Under the pieces are notes generated by a model. The model ran no database searches and was not told the origin of the DNA. It saw only the letters and a program-made list of their open reading frames with translations. Position numbers and translations under genes: made by a program. Shown here piece by piece: positions 1 through 10,616 of a DNA stretch of 64,000 nucleotides; the stretch's first letter is position 1, and the number at the start of each line of letters is the position of its first letter. Where the stretch lies: the NCBI GenBank assembly GCA_023974075.1, contig JAMFTG010000594.1, forward strand, positions 62,001-126,000, written 5' to 3'. This DNA is from Chaenocephalus aceratus (Eukaryota; Chordata; Actinopteri; Perciformes; Channichthyidae).

Positions 1-130
1 AGTAATTTGCTCACATTGGGTTCAAAGCGTCATAGAGCGACCAAGTCATTTCATTGGACGAGAGGCATACTATGAGAGCTGGTCACAGGGATGCGTTCAA
101 ATATAGTCAGTAATTTGCGGAACTGTCTAA

Positions 131-413
131 ATGGCGAACGCAGATAAAGTTGTGCTCGAAAATCCTCCAGCATCATTGAAGTCTCCGGTTTGGGAAACAT
201 TTTGGTTTCGCGGTTACGTACAAGGATGACGGACAAAGACAGGTGGACCGAACCAAAGCTGTTTGTCGGCATTGTTCAACTAACATTGGTTACGCGGCTG
301 GCAATACATCAAACTTGCACACTCATTTGAAAAGGCATCACCCGAACGTGAATGTCACCGGTACCAAAAGAAAAAAGACTGAAGCGCAAACCCAACTCCC
401 ACTAGCATTTTAG
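131..413 (+). pseudogene. BED zinc-finger N-terminus of hAT transposase (frameshifted)
   Basis: An ATG at 131 opens a frame beginning MANADKVVLENPP. A single extra T in the run near 197-200 shifts the frame. Downstream, 252-413 encodes the zinc-binding part with CRHC and HTHLKRHH, the C-x2-C...H-x4-H pattern of BED fingers, which bind DNA at transposon ends. The stop at 411-413 directly follows PLAF. In intact relatives the frame would continue into the RNase H-like core, which is absent here. Broken and not expected to be functional. Confidence 0.65.
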
Positions 414-459
414 CCTCCACCACTCGCAGAAAGTTCAGACCGAGCCAAAGCTATTACAA

Positions 460-617
460 ACGGCAAATATCCTTATGTTGCCATGTTAGCAAAGCGCTAC
501 CTGGCTGTATCTGCTACCTCTGTCCCTAGAGAGGGTGTTCTCCACAGCAGGAGACATTGTTAGTGCCAGCAGATCTGCCCTTTCGGCAAGCAATGTGGAC
601 AAGTTCATCTTTCTTTA
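460..617 (+). pseudogene. hAT transposase C-terminal dimerisation fragment
   Basis: One frame reads NGKYPYVAMLAKRYLAV, then a one-base shift near 530 leads to RVFSTAGDIVSASRSALS and NVDKFIFL. The arrangement of a P-YLA motif followed by ER-FS-AG and R-L----V--L is the conserved hAT dimerisation region. It lies about 50 bases after the BED finger fragment, so over a kilobase of catalytic core has been deleted relative to a typical element. A stop cuts the last few residues. Confidence 0.65.
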
Positions 618-674
618 AAAAAACATGAAAATACAATGACAAGCAAGTCCTAATGTCAAACTGGCTGCTTCGGT

Positions 675-1133
675 ACTAGTACAGTAAAGTTCAAATACAG
701 ATTATTTCAGTTCATCGAAATGCTGCACCTTAATGTTTATTTTATTATATTTTGTATTTATTTGAGTGAATATTCACAGTTTAATAATAATTAAAAACCC
801 AAAACTAATAGTTTATGTTTTGTGAGTACTAGTACCGTAAAGTTCAAATACAGATTATTTCAGTTCATCGAAATGCTGCACCTTAATGTTTATTTTATTA
901 TATTTTGTATTTATTTGAGTGAATATTCACAGTTTAATAATAATTAAAAACCCAAAACTAATAGTTTATGTTTTGTGAGTACTAGTACAATAAAGTTCAA
1001 ATACAGATTATTTCAGTTCATCGAAATGCTGCACCTTAATGTTTATTTTATTACATTTTGTATTTATTTGAGTGAATACATTATTCACAGTTTAATAATA
1101 ATAAAAAAATATATATTTTATGTTTTGTGATAA
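675..1133. repeat. 153-bp tandem repeat, three copies, inside the hAT remnant
   Basis: ACTAGTAC-starting units begin at 675, 828 and 981, a period of exactly 153 bp. Copies one and two are almost identical; copy three diverges at its 3' end. The units are AT-rich and non-coding, between the transposase remnant and the right terminus. Confidence 0.85.
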
Positions 1134-1229
1134 TTTTTTCTGCTGTACCGAAAACGTACCTAACCGAACCGTGACCTAAAAACCGAGGTACGTACCGAAC
1201 CGAAATGTTTGTGAACCGTTACACCCCTA

Positions 1230-2530
1230 TCAGCTAGACATTTCTCCAGTTAATTACCTACAATAAGGCAATTGTTTCTTGTATTACAAGTTTTCTGAAT
1301 ATGCAAATGACCATTATCTCATTAAATGTGCGCATATTTTAATACATTTCAGGAACCGAAATCTGAACTTTGGATAAAGCCAGGTTCAAAATTCTCGGTT
1401 CATTTTGTAGTCATATTAGTATCTAAGGCTTTTACAGAAGGGATTTTGGATATCTCTTTTTATCACTCCATAAATCAGAAAATACTGTCAACAGCCCTAA
1501 AATATCAATTTTCGCCATGTTTTTAGGTATACAATCTTGTATAATTCAGGCTATGAATTATATATGAACAAACCCTTCTGTAAAAGCCTTCATAATATTG
1601 ATAGGAATATAACTGGAAGGTTTGGTGTATGTAAGTGCTACTGAAGTTGAAATTTCGGACTCAGAGTAGGAGAAAAAACTCATTTTGAGAAAACAACCTT
1701 TAAAGATTGCAGTGGGGCGCTAGCTAAACCCTCCTGTTCTCTGGATGACAGCTTGCGTATCGACGCACTCCGTGAAGGTATTTCATGTTCGAGGTCATTT
1801 GTTTTTTGTATAACCTTGCTTCGTGCAAGTGACAATTGTTGTTGTCTTCTCTGTGAACGTTTTTTTTCGCCGTTCTTTTGCCATTTTGAGATTTACATTT
1901 CTAGCGGAAAGCTAACCAGGAAGTGTTTTAGCACACCACGTGACGCATCTGAACGAATCACGACGTCAGAAGTTGACACCAGCCAATGAGATTTCGTTTC
2001 TTGGTTTAAGACCCCTTTGTGCTTTCACGATTGGTTGCTGATACAAAGGAAATGACCATATTTGGATCCGATGAGATTGTGCAGATGAGATGGAGCTTTC
2101 CAACGATATCTCTGTTGACATGATGCACACAGCGGTCGCGGTACTTTATGTTACGTTAGAATGCTAACTTTTGGTGAATTTAGGAGAAATCTACAGACGC
2201 AAATAGACAAACTATAGTAAAATAAACACTTAAATGTGTATTTTGTACGTTTTCCTTCCAAAAGCCTGAAAGAAAACATGTTATAGAATCAAAATAGCAC
2301 AACATCTCAAAATTGACCAGTGCATGAAAAACGATGTTTTTGCCTGCGGTGTTTCGCCTTTAACAAACAATGTATGCGGCTCGTATCGCTGACAGCCGGG
2401 CCCGGCCCGGCACCGCCTTTTTTCTTTTTTTTTAAGCGGCCCCCTCCCCACTTTTGGCAGCACCCCCTGAGCAAAATGACTTCCCGCGGCTATGGACGAT
2501 CGTCCGTTCTGTGATTCTCCAGAGCACACA
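1230..2530. other. Non-coding stretch, no gene recognised
   Basis: No coding similarity seen on either strand. It contains an 18-bp perfect inverted repeat (1425-1442 against 1573-1590) separated by 130 bp and ordinary AT-rich sequence. The short open frames here lack recognisable domains or splice context. Confidence 0.5.
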
Positions 2531-2878
2531 TGTTATGATATTAGGGTCATGCAGAGTGAGATGAGATCGCTGTCCCTTTAAGAGAGAGAGAAAGAGAGGG
2601 GTGTGGCTTGTGCATGTGTGTTTGCGGATGGTAGAGCGACAGTGAGAGAACCTATGGAGAGAACGTGTGTATGTTTCTGGAAGTGAAACGAGGAAGCAGA
2701 AAAACAGAGGTCTGTGATGTATTTTGTGAAACAGAAGAACAGCTAAATAAATGCAACGGCCTCCCAAGAAGAGCTCGCCTCTCTCCAGTCATTGAAGCTA
2801 AAGTGTGTTATTGAACCTGAAGCTTGTTGCTTCTGCCCTCCTCGACTATGGTCTGGGAGCCGACAGGAAAGTTCAACA
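2531..2878 (+). mobile_element. Possible solo LTR of a retroelement
   Basis: The block begins TGTTATGAT and ends TTCAACA, which fits the TG...CA rule for LTRs. It contains an AATAAA signal near 2745-2751 followed by a C/T-rich segment. No coding region or primer-binding site was identified next to it. The assignment is tentative; a promoter-like non-LTR repeat would look similar. Confidence 0.3.
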
Positions 2879-3087
2879 CACAGATGGCCAGTCCGCCCCT
2901 TTCTAGCATATTATTTCGATGAGAGATGAGCAGATCGCCACTGGGCTTTCAACTAAATACACAGCCACGCAAAAACTGCGGCATTTGTACAGCTCCTTAT
3001 GGGTACTGCAATTAGTGAAGTGCTTTCCTCCATGGTGAAACGATCAGCGGCAGAAAGTCGCCTGGAGTTAAAGAGAGCGGGGCTGCG

Positions 3088-3156
3088 TTGCGTGCATGGC
3101 TTCCTTCTGCAGGTAACGGTCTCCACGTTACCTGCAGAAGGAAGCCATGCACGCAA
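3088..3156. repeat. Perfect 30-bp hairpin with 9-base loop
   Basis: Arms 3088-3117 and 3127-3156 are exact reverse complements with a 9-base spacer. No transposon terminus is evident immediately outside. It could be a MITE core or a structured non-coding sequence. Confidence 0.85.
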
Positions 3157-3246
3157 TAATATCGGGCCGATAATTATCGTGCACCACTAGTATTATTATA
3201 TTAATTGTATATTTTGACTTTTTTTGGTGATCTGTCTCCCTACATA

Positions 3247-4591
3247 CAGTGGGGCAAAAAAGTATTTAGCCAGCCACCAATTGTGCAAGTTCTCCCACTT
3301 AAAAAGATGAGAGAGGCCTGTAATTTTCATCCTAGGTACACTTCAACTATGAGAGACAGAATGAGACAAAAAATCCAGAAAATCACATTGCTTGATTTTT
3401 AAAGAATTTATTTGCAAATGATGGTGGAAAATAAGTATTTGGTCAATAACAAAAGTTCATCTCAATACTTTGTTATATACCCTTTGTTGGCAATGACAGA
3501 GGTCAAACGTTTTCTGTAAGTCTTCACAAGGTGTTCACTGTTGCTGGTATGTTGGCCCATTCCTCCATGCAGATCTCCTCTCGAGCAGTGATGTTTTGGG
3601 GCTGTCGCTGGGCAACACGGACTTTCAACTCCCTCCAAAGATTTTCTATGGGGTTGAGATCTGGAGACTGGCTAGGCCACTCCAGGACCTTGAAATGCTT
3701 CTTACGAAGCCACTCCTTCGTTGCCCGGGCGGTGTGTTTGGGATCATTGTCATGCTGAAAGACCCAGCCACGTTTCATCTTCAATGCCCTTGCTGATGGA
3801 AGGAGGTTGTCACTCAAAATCTCACGATACATGGCCCCATTCATTCTTTCCTTTACACGGATCAGTCGTCCTGGTCCCTTTGCAGAAAGCCCCAAAGCAT
3901 GATGTTCCCACCCCCATGTTTCACTGTAGGTGTTCTTTGGATGCAACTCAGCATTCTTTCTCCTCCAAACACGTCTAGTTGAGTTTTTTACCAAAAAGTT
4001 CTATTTTGGTTTCATCTGACCATATGACATTCTCCCAATCCTCTTCTGGATAATCTAAATGCTCTCTAGCAAACTTCAGACGGGCCTGGACATGTACTGG
4101 CTTAAGCAGGGGGACACGTCTGGCACTGCAGGGTTTGAGTCCCTGGCGGCGTAGTGTGTTACTGATGGTAGCCTTTGTTACTTTGGCCCCAGCTCTCTGC
4201 AGGTCATGGACTCGGTCCCCCCGTGTGGTTCTGGGATCTTTGCTCACCGGTCTTGTGATCACTTTGACCCCACGGGGTGAGATCTTGCGTGGAGCCCCAG
4301 ATCGAGGGAGATTATCAGTGGTCTTGTATGTCTTCCATTTTCTAATAATTGCTCCCACAGTTGATTTCTTCACACCAAGCTGCTTTCCTATTGCAGATTC
4401 AGTCTTCCCAGCCTGGTGCAGGTCTACAATTGTGTTTCTGGTGTCCTTGACAGCTCTTTGGTCTTGGCTATAGTGGAGTTTGTAGGAGACCAAATACTTA
4501 TTTTACCGAGGAATTTACCAATTAATTCATTAAAAATCCTACAATGTGATTTCCTGGATTCTTTCCCCCCATTCTGTCTCTGATAGTTGAA
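3247..4591 (-). mobile_element. Tc1/mariner-like element, minus orientation, truncated
   Basis: The right end starts at CAGTGGGGC after a TA dinucleotide at 3245-3246, the expected Tc1 target and terminal sequence. The terminal repeat is followed by a degraded transposase gene on the minus strand. Near the other end, 4500-4591 resembles the inner part of the opposite terminal repeat but stops abruptly at 4591, where the leader of a second, oppositely oriented Tc1 begins. The pair is therefore head to head with the outermost terminal sequence lost at the junction. Confidence 0.85.
3524..4490 (-). pseudogene. Tc1 transposase, start lost and one frameshift
   Basis: Read on the minus strand, the N-terminal part has the paired-like helix-turn-helix ([15 protein letters not shown]) and the C-terminal part has the DDE core: [15 protein letters not shown], and NPIENLW. 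The usual ATG in the ACTATGGCC context reads ATA, with a one-base loss a little further on. A six-A run near 3987-3993 adds a base relative to the open frame, giving a stop right after FGKKLN; the frame then resumes as [10 protein letters not shown]. Combined length is close to a full Tc1 transposase (about 340 residues), so the gene was nearly complete before these lesions. Confidence 0.85.
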
Positions 4592-4853
4592 GTCACCTAC
4601 AAACAAACAAGATTTCTGGCTCTCACAGACCTGTACCTTCTTCTTTAAGAGCCTCCTCTGTCCTCCACTCGTTAACTGTATTAATGGCACCTGTTTGAAC
4701 TCGTTATCAGTATAAAAGACACCTGTCCACAACCTCAAACAGTCACACTCCAAACTCCACTATGGCCAAGACCAAAGAGCTGTCAAAGGACACCAGAAAC
4801 ACAATTGTAGACCTGCACCAGGCTGGGAAGACTGCATCTGCAATAGGGAAGCA
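4592..4853 (+). mobile_element. 5' part of a second Tc1 element, interrupted at 4853
   Basis: The leader, with a TATA-like TATAAAAGAC, leads to ATG at 4762 and the frame MAKTKELSKDTRN, continuing to about residue 30. It then ends abruptly in unrelated satellite-like DNA. The next codons of the same gene ([11 protein letters not shown]) resume on the same strand at about 16053. AAGCA occurs at both junctions (4849-4853 and 16053-16057), compatible with a 5-bp target duplication from an insertion. Confidence 0.8.
4762..4853 (+). pseudogene. Tc1 transposase N-terminal fragment (first piece of a split gene)
   Basis: The intact start codon and first ~30 codons of a Tc1 transposase, MAKTKELSKDTRN to TASAIGK, ending within the first helix-turn-helix. 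This copy keeps the ATG that is mutated in the neighbouring minus-strand copy. Separated from its remainder by about 11.2 kb. Confidence 0.8.
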
Positions 4854-5540
4854 CACTAGTGCCCGGCCGTCCAATTCTCCCATAGGGATATAGCAGCACC
4901 GTCCATATATTGGGGCCAAGGGATGGTCCACCGAATTGGAATCCCGTCGCCACTATATTTGTGCCGGACATAACATATTTGTGTGCTGCACGTTCTTGGA
5001 CTCTAGGTGGCGGTGTTTCTAATACTTCTAATAGGGTTGTACTTGTACTCATGGGGGGGTGGCAGAAAGTCAATATGACGCCCACTTACCACATAACAAA
5101 TATTAACGTACTGTGTACTTATACTTATGGGGGGGGGTTGGGGGTGGCAGAAAGTCAATATGGGTCCCACTTACGAAATATTTGTAATGGTGTGTGGGGG
5201 GGGGGGGGGTGTACGACAACCCAATATGGGTCCCACTTACCAAATATTTGTAATGGTGTGTGGGGGGGGTGTACGACAACCCAATATGGGTCCCACTTAC
5301 CAAATATTTGTAATGGTGTGTGGGGGGGGGGGTGTACGACAACCCAATATGGGTCCCACTTACCAAATATTTGTAATGGTGTGTGGGGGGGGGTGTACGA
5401 CAACCCAATATGGGTCCCACTTACCAAATATTTGTAATGGTGTGTGGGGGGGTGTACGACAACCCAATATGGGTCCCACTTACCAAATATTTGTAATGGT
5501 GTGTGGGGGGGGGTGTACGACAACCCAATATGGGTCCCAC

Positions 5541-5592
5541 TTAACCCTAACGCTAACCCTAACCCTAACCCTAACCCTAACCCTAACCCTAA
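5541..5592 (+). repeat. Interstitial telomeric repeat tract 1
   Basis: About eight CCCTAA hexamers, including one CGCTAA variant in second position, replace the second half of one 60-bp unit directly after CCCACTTA. It is the C-rich strand of the vertebrate telomere repeat TTAGGG. Confidence 0.92.
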
Positions 5593-6014
5593 TGGTGTGG
5601 GGGGGGGGTGTACGACAACCCAATATGGGTCCCACTTACCAAATATTTGTAATGGTGTGTGGGGGAGTGTACGACAACCCAATATGGGTCCCACTTACCA
5701 AATATTTGTAATGGTGTGTGGGGGAGTGTACGACAACCCAATATGGGTCCCACTTACCAAATATTTGTAATGGTGTTTGGGGGGGGTGTACGACAACCCA
5801 ATATGGGTCCCACTTACCAAATATTTGTAATGGTGTGGGGGGGGGTGTACGACAACCCAATATGGGTCCCACTTACCAAATATTTGTAATGGTGTTTGGG
5901 GGGGGTGTACGACAACCCAATATGGGTCCCACTTACCAAATATTTGTAATGGTGTGGGGGGGGGGGTGTACGACAACCCAATATGGGTCCCACTTACAAA
6001 ATATTTGTTCCCAC

Positions 6015-6078
6015 TTAACCCTAACGCTAACCCTAACCCTAACCCTAACCCTAACCCTAACCCTAACCCTAACCCTAA
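6015..6078 (+). repeat. Interstitial telomeric repeat tract 2
   Basis: About ten CCCTAA hexamers in the same position of another unit, with the same CGCTAA variant in the second hexamer. The shared variant indicates that this tract and the one at 5541 are copies rather than independent events. Confidence 0.92.
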
Positions 6079-6773
6079 TGGTGTGGGGGGGGGGGGTGTA
6101 CGACAACCCAATATGGGTCCCACTTACCAAATATTTGTAATGGTGTGTGGGGGAGTGTACGACAACCCAATATGGGTCCCACTTACCAAATATTTGTAAT
6201 GGTGTGTGGGGGGGGTGTACGACAACCCAATATGGGTCCCACTTACCAAATATTTGTAATGGTGTGGGGGGGGGGGTGTACGACAACCCAATATGGGTCC
6301 CACTTACCAAATATTTGTAATGGTGTTTGGGGGGGGTGTACGACAACCCAATATGGGTCCCACTTACCAAATATTTGTAATGGTGTGGGGGGGGGTGTAC
6401 GACAACCCAATATGGGTCCCACTTACCAAATATTTGTAATGGTGTGTGGGGGAGTGTACGACAACCCAATATGGGTCCCACTTACCAAATATTTGTAATG
6501 GTGTGTGGGGGGGGTGTACGACAACCCAATATGGGTCCCACTTACAAAATATTTGTAATGGTGTGGGGGGGGGTGTACGACAACCCAATATGGGTCCCAC
6601 TTACCAAATATTTGTAATGGTGTTTGGGGGGGGTGTACGACAACCCAATATGGGTCCCACTTACCAAATATTTGTAATGGTGTGTGGGGGAGGGGTGTAC
6701 GACAACCCAATATGGGTCCCACTTACCAAATATTTTTACCATGTACTTATGGGGGGGGGGGGTGTCTGGGAAT

Positions 6774-8676
6774 CTGAAGTATGGAAACTTAAACTCACCC
6801 ATAATTTTTTTTTCAATAACATTTAAAATTTCTCACATAATTCTGATTTACGTGAATAGTCTGATAGGCTAGTGCTGGAGAAGAATGAGCAAATTGAAAA
6901 AAATTCCAAAAATGTGCTTGGCGCTCCGAGCCTTTGAGAGTGTGTTGTTTAGCTTGTGCGGAACCCGCTTGCAAAATATGGGGACCCTGCGACCTCGGAC
7001 AAGGTCAAAACCGAGGTCAGAGGTCACATTCGCAATGCCGACAGTACTCTCGACGGCGCAAAGGAAGGTCCGACCGCTTTGAACTTGCTCTCATTAGAAC
7101 CGGCTCGAAGAGTACATGCAGATTGATGCCTCCGCTGCTCCTAATGTCAAAGGTTACGGCTTGAAATGTAACAAAGCTCCAAAGGTCAAAGGTCACGCTT
7201 TCATGCCGTACGGTGCCCTTTACAGCACAAAGGAAGGTCTGACCGCTTTGAGCTTGATGTCATTTTAACCGTCTCGGAGAGCAGATGCAAATGGATGCCT
7301 CTGGTGCGACTAAATGTCAAAGGTTACGGCTTAAAATGTAACAAAACCTTCCGTTAAGGCCTTTTGAGAAGCCGCAGTGCTCCTTGAGTGTTTAAAGTAC
7401 TTTGAAAAGGGCTAAAGAGATAATTTTTTCACAGGGGGCCTCTAAATAAGGCCCAGATCAGGATTCTGAAGTATGTAAACTGTAACCCACCCAGAACTTT
7501 TTTCAATAAAATGTCAAACTTTCTCACCAAATGCTGTCTGGAGCTTCGCATATGACAGGCTTGTGTTGACAGATGGGAAGAAAATTGAAAAAATTTAAAA
7601 AAATGTGGTTGGCGCTCCGAAACTCCCAGAGTGTGTTGTTGCACTTGTGTGGAACCCGCTTGCAAAATATGGGGACCCTGCGACCTCGGACAAGGTCAAA
7701 ACCGAGGTCAGAGGTCACATTCGCAATGCCGACAGTACTCTCGACGGCGCAAAGGAAGGTCCGACCGCTTTGAACTTGCTCTCATTAGAACCGGCTCGAA
7801 GAGTACATGCAGATTGATGCCTCCGCTGCTCCTAATGTCAAAGGTTACGGCTTGAAATGTAACAAAGCTCCAAAGGTCAAAGGTCACGCTTTCATGCCGT
7901 ACGGTGCCCTTTACAGCACAAAGGAAGGTCTGACCGCTTTGAGCTTGATGTCATTTTAACCGTCTCGGAGAGCAGATGCAAATGGATGCCTCTGGTGCGA
8001 CTAAATGTCAAAGGTTACGGCTTAAAATGTAACAAAACCTTCCGTTAAGGCCTTTTGAGAAGCCGCAGTGCTCCTTGAGTGTTTAAAGTACTTTGAAAAG
8101 GGCTAAAGAGATAATTTTTTCACAGGGGGCCTCTAAATAAGGCCCAGATCAGGATTCTGAAGTATGTAAACTGTAACCCACCCAGAACTTTTTTCAATAA
8201 AATGTCAAACTTTCTCACCAAATGCTGTCTGGAGCTTCGCATATGACAGGCTTGTGTTGACAGATGGGAAGAAAATTGAAAAAATTGAAAAAATGTGGTT
8301 GGCGCTCCGAAACTCCCAGATTGTGTTGTTGCACTTGTGTGGAACCCGCTTGCAAAATATGGGGACCCTGCGACCTCGGACAAGGTCAAAACCGAGGTCA
8401 GAGGTCACATTCGCAATGCCGACAGTACTCTCGACGGCGCAAAGGAAGGTCCGACCGCTTTGAACTTGCTCTCATTAGAACCGGCTCGAAGAGTACATGC
8501 AGATTGATGCCTCCGCTGCTCCTAATGTCAAAGGTTACGGCTTAAAATGTAACAAAACCTTCCATTAAGGCCTTCTGAGAAGCCGCAGTGCTCCTTGAGT
8601 GTTTAAAGTACTTTGAAAAGGGCTAAAGAGATAATTTTTTCACAGGGGGCCTCTAAATAAGGCCCAGATCAGGATG
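6774..8676 (+). repeat. 691-bp satellite, three tandem copies
   Basis: Copies start at CTGAAGTATG at 6774, 7466 and 8157, spaced 692 and 691 bp; the third is 520 bp because of an internal deletion. The first copy is more diverged in its first 200 bp. Internal direct repeats such as GGTCAAAGGTCA-like blocks recur. No consistent coding frame is conserved. Confidence 0.9.
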
Positions 8677-8817
8677 CTGAAGTATGTAAACTGTAAGCCA
8701 CCCAGAACAGGGCTTATATCCATGTAAATGTAATGAGATGACGAGCAATTGTCCAAATGCATTTATAAAAGGGCTGTTATTAGTCTATATATAATACTTT
8801 TGTTCAATACAATTCAG

Positions 8818-8890
8818 GGCCACGTTTGGTGCAATGGAATAGTCCTCCCCCCTTGGTGTGGGTGACCCCGGTTCGCTACCCGTGTGAGAC
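8818..8890 (+). other. tRNA-like A/B-box segment in satellite (copy 1)
   Basis: GTTTGGTGCAATGGAATAGT resembles a pol III A box and CCGGTTCGCTACC a B box with one mismatch to GGTTCGANNCC, spaced as in a tRNA. Acceptor-stem pairing is not convincing, so this is a tRNA-derived segment, not a tRNA gene. Similar segments at 9622-9694 and 10544-10616. Confidence 0.5.
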
Positions 8891-9621
8891 CTTTTATTAA
8901 AATTATTTAAAATTAGTTGAATTGCGAGAGGGATACTTTTATTAAGAGAGGGATAATGTGTTACATTATAATTTATGTCAGGGTGAACAGTGGAATGTGT
9001 GAAATACTAATATTATGCTAACCGCTAGTCGCTAAGCTAACGGCAACCATTTCAATGTATTTTTCCATTGAAAATGCTAACCGCTAGCAGCAAAGCTAGC
9101 ATCACAGACATGGTCCGTTTGGGGATACTTTGCACACGTTTTTCACACGCTAGAAGTCTGGGAGTACTTCGGTTAGCTTCGTCTTGGCCTGTAGATGTCA
9201 TTCGAGATATCGTTTGTCCATTTTGATGGTGTGAAAGACTACTGTCTGCACGAAATCGGAAACCGGAAGTCGGTTTAATATTATGCTAACCGCTAAGCTA
9301 ACGGCAACCATTTCAATGTATTTTTCCATTGAAAATGCTAACCGCTAGCAGCAAAGCTAGCATCAGGAAGGTAGGGGCAGTTGTCAGGGGACTCTACCCG
9401 GATATGAGGCACTATTTTGGGATACATTTTTTCCATTTTCACCCCTTTTCTATGGTTCTTCCAAAAGTTGACTTAGACTTTTTCTGAAGTATGTAAACTG
9501 TAAGCCACCCAGAACAGGGCTTATATCCATGTAAATGTAATGAGATGACGAGCAATTGTCCAAATGCATTTATAAAAGGGCTGTTATTAGTCTATATATA
9601 ATACTTTTGTTCAATACAATT

Positions 9622-9694
9622 CAGCGCCACGTTTGGTGCAATGGAATAGTCCTCCCCCTTTGGTGTGGGCGACCCCGGTTCGCTACCCGTGTGA
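9622..9694 (+). other. tRNA-like A/B-box segment in satellite (copy 2)
   Basis: Same segment as at 8818 with a one-base difference beside the C run; it sits at the same position in the next satellite unit. Confidence 0.5.
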
Positions 9695-10543
9695 GACCTT
9701 TTATTAAAATTATTTAAATTAGTTGAATTGCGAGAGGGATACTTTTATTAAGAGAGGGATAATGTGTTACATTATAATTTATGTCAGGGTGAACAGTGGA
9801 ATGCTAATATTATGCTAACCGCTAGTCGCTAAGCTAACGGCAACCATTTCAATGTATTTTTCCATTGAAAATGCTAACCGCTAGCAGCAAAGCTAGCATC
9901 ACAGACATGGTCCGTTTGGGGATACTTTGCACACGTTTTTCACACGCTAGAAGTCTGGGAGTACTTCGGTTAGCTTCGTCTTGGTCTGTAGATGTCATTC
10001 GAGATATCGTTTGTCCATTTTGATGGTGTGAAAGACTACTGTCTGCACGAAATCGGAAACCGGAAGTCGGTTTAATATTATGCTAACCGCTAAGCTAACG
10101 GCAACCATTTCAATGTATTTTTCCATTGAAAATGCTAACCGCTAGCAGCAAAGCTAGCATCACAGACATGGTCCGTTCAGGGACTCTACCCGGATATGAG
10201 GCACTATTTTGGGATACATTTTTTCCATTTTCACCCCTTTTCTATGGTTCTTCCAAAAGTTGACTTAGACTTTTTCCGACTCTGGAGGAAGGTAGGGGCA
10301 GTTGTCAGGGGACTCTACCCGGATATGAGGCACTATTTTGGGATACATTTTTTCCATTTTCACCCCTTTTCTATGGTTCTTCCAAAAGTTGACTTAGACT
10401 TTTCTGAAGTATGTAAACTGTAAGCCACCCAGAACAGGGCTTATATCCATGTAAATGTAATGAGATGACGAGCAATTGTCCAAATGCATTTATAAAAGGG
10501 CTGTTATTAGTCTATATATAATACTTTTGTTCAATACAATTCA

Positions 10544-10616
10544 GCGCCACGTTTGGTGCAATGGAATAGTCCTCCCCCTTTGGTGTGGGCGACCCCGGTT
10601 CGCTACCCGTGTGAGA
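10544..10616 (+). other. tRNA-like A/B-box segment in satellite (copy 3)
   Basis: Third occurrence, identical in the B-box region to the copy at 9622. Confidence 0.5.

Larger units (their letters stand above)
1..1229 (+). mobile_element. hAT-family DNA transposon, internally deleted and decayed
   Basis: The left part encodes a BED-type zinc finger and, after a large internal deletion, the C-terminal dimerisation motif of a hAT transposase. The right end, about 1140-1229, is AT-poor terminal sequence that reads on the minus strand as TAGGGGTGTAACGGTTCAC, a hAT-like terminus. The left terminus would lie before the window. The catalytic core is missing, so the element cannot be autonomous. Family assignment is from motif recognition; the exact subfamily is not known. 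Confidence 0.7.
5040..6770 (+). repeat. About 60-bp tandem array with G runs (about 25 copies)
   Basis: Units contain GTACGACAACCCAATATGGG, then TCCCACTTACCAAATATTTG, TAATGGTGTG and a run of 6 to 14 G. Around 25 copies lie head to tail, the first two degenerate. Length variation is mostly in the G run. All open frames across it (such as VRQPNMGPTYQIFVMV) are repeat read-through. The G runs spaced every 60 bp give strong quadruplex potential on the plus strand. Confidence 0.9.

Noticed and set aside
51..272. 73-codon minus-strand frame at the left edge
   Set aside because: It is the antisense of the BED zinc-finger remnant of the hAT element.
4135..4473. Plus-strand frame across the Tc1 element
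   Set aside because: Shadow of the minus-strand transposase; the minus frame has the HTH and DDE motifs.
5103..6826. Open frames on both strands with NPNPNP or VRQPNMGPTYQIF
   Set aside because: Products of the telomeric tracts and the 60-bp array; unit length varies in G runs and both strands are open, which is typical of repeats and not of genes.
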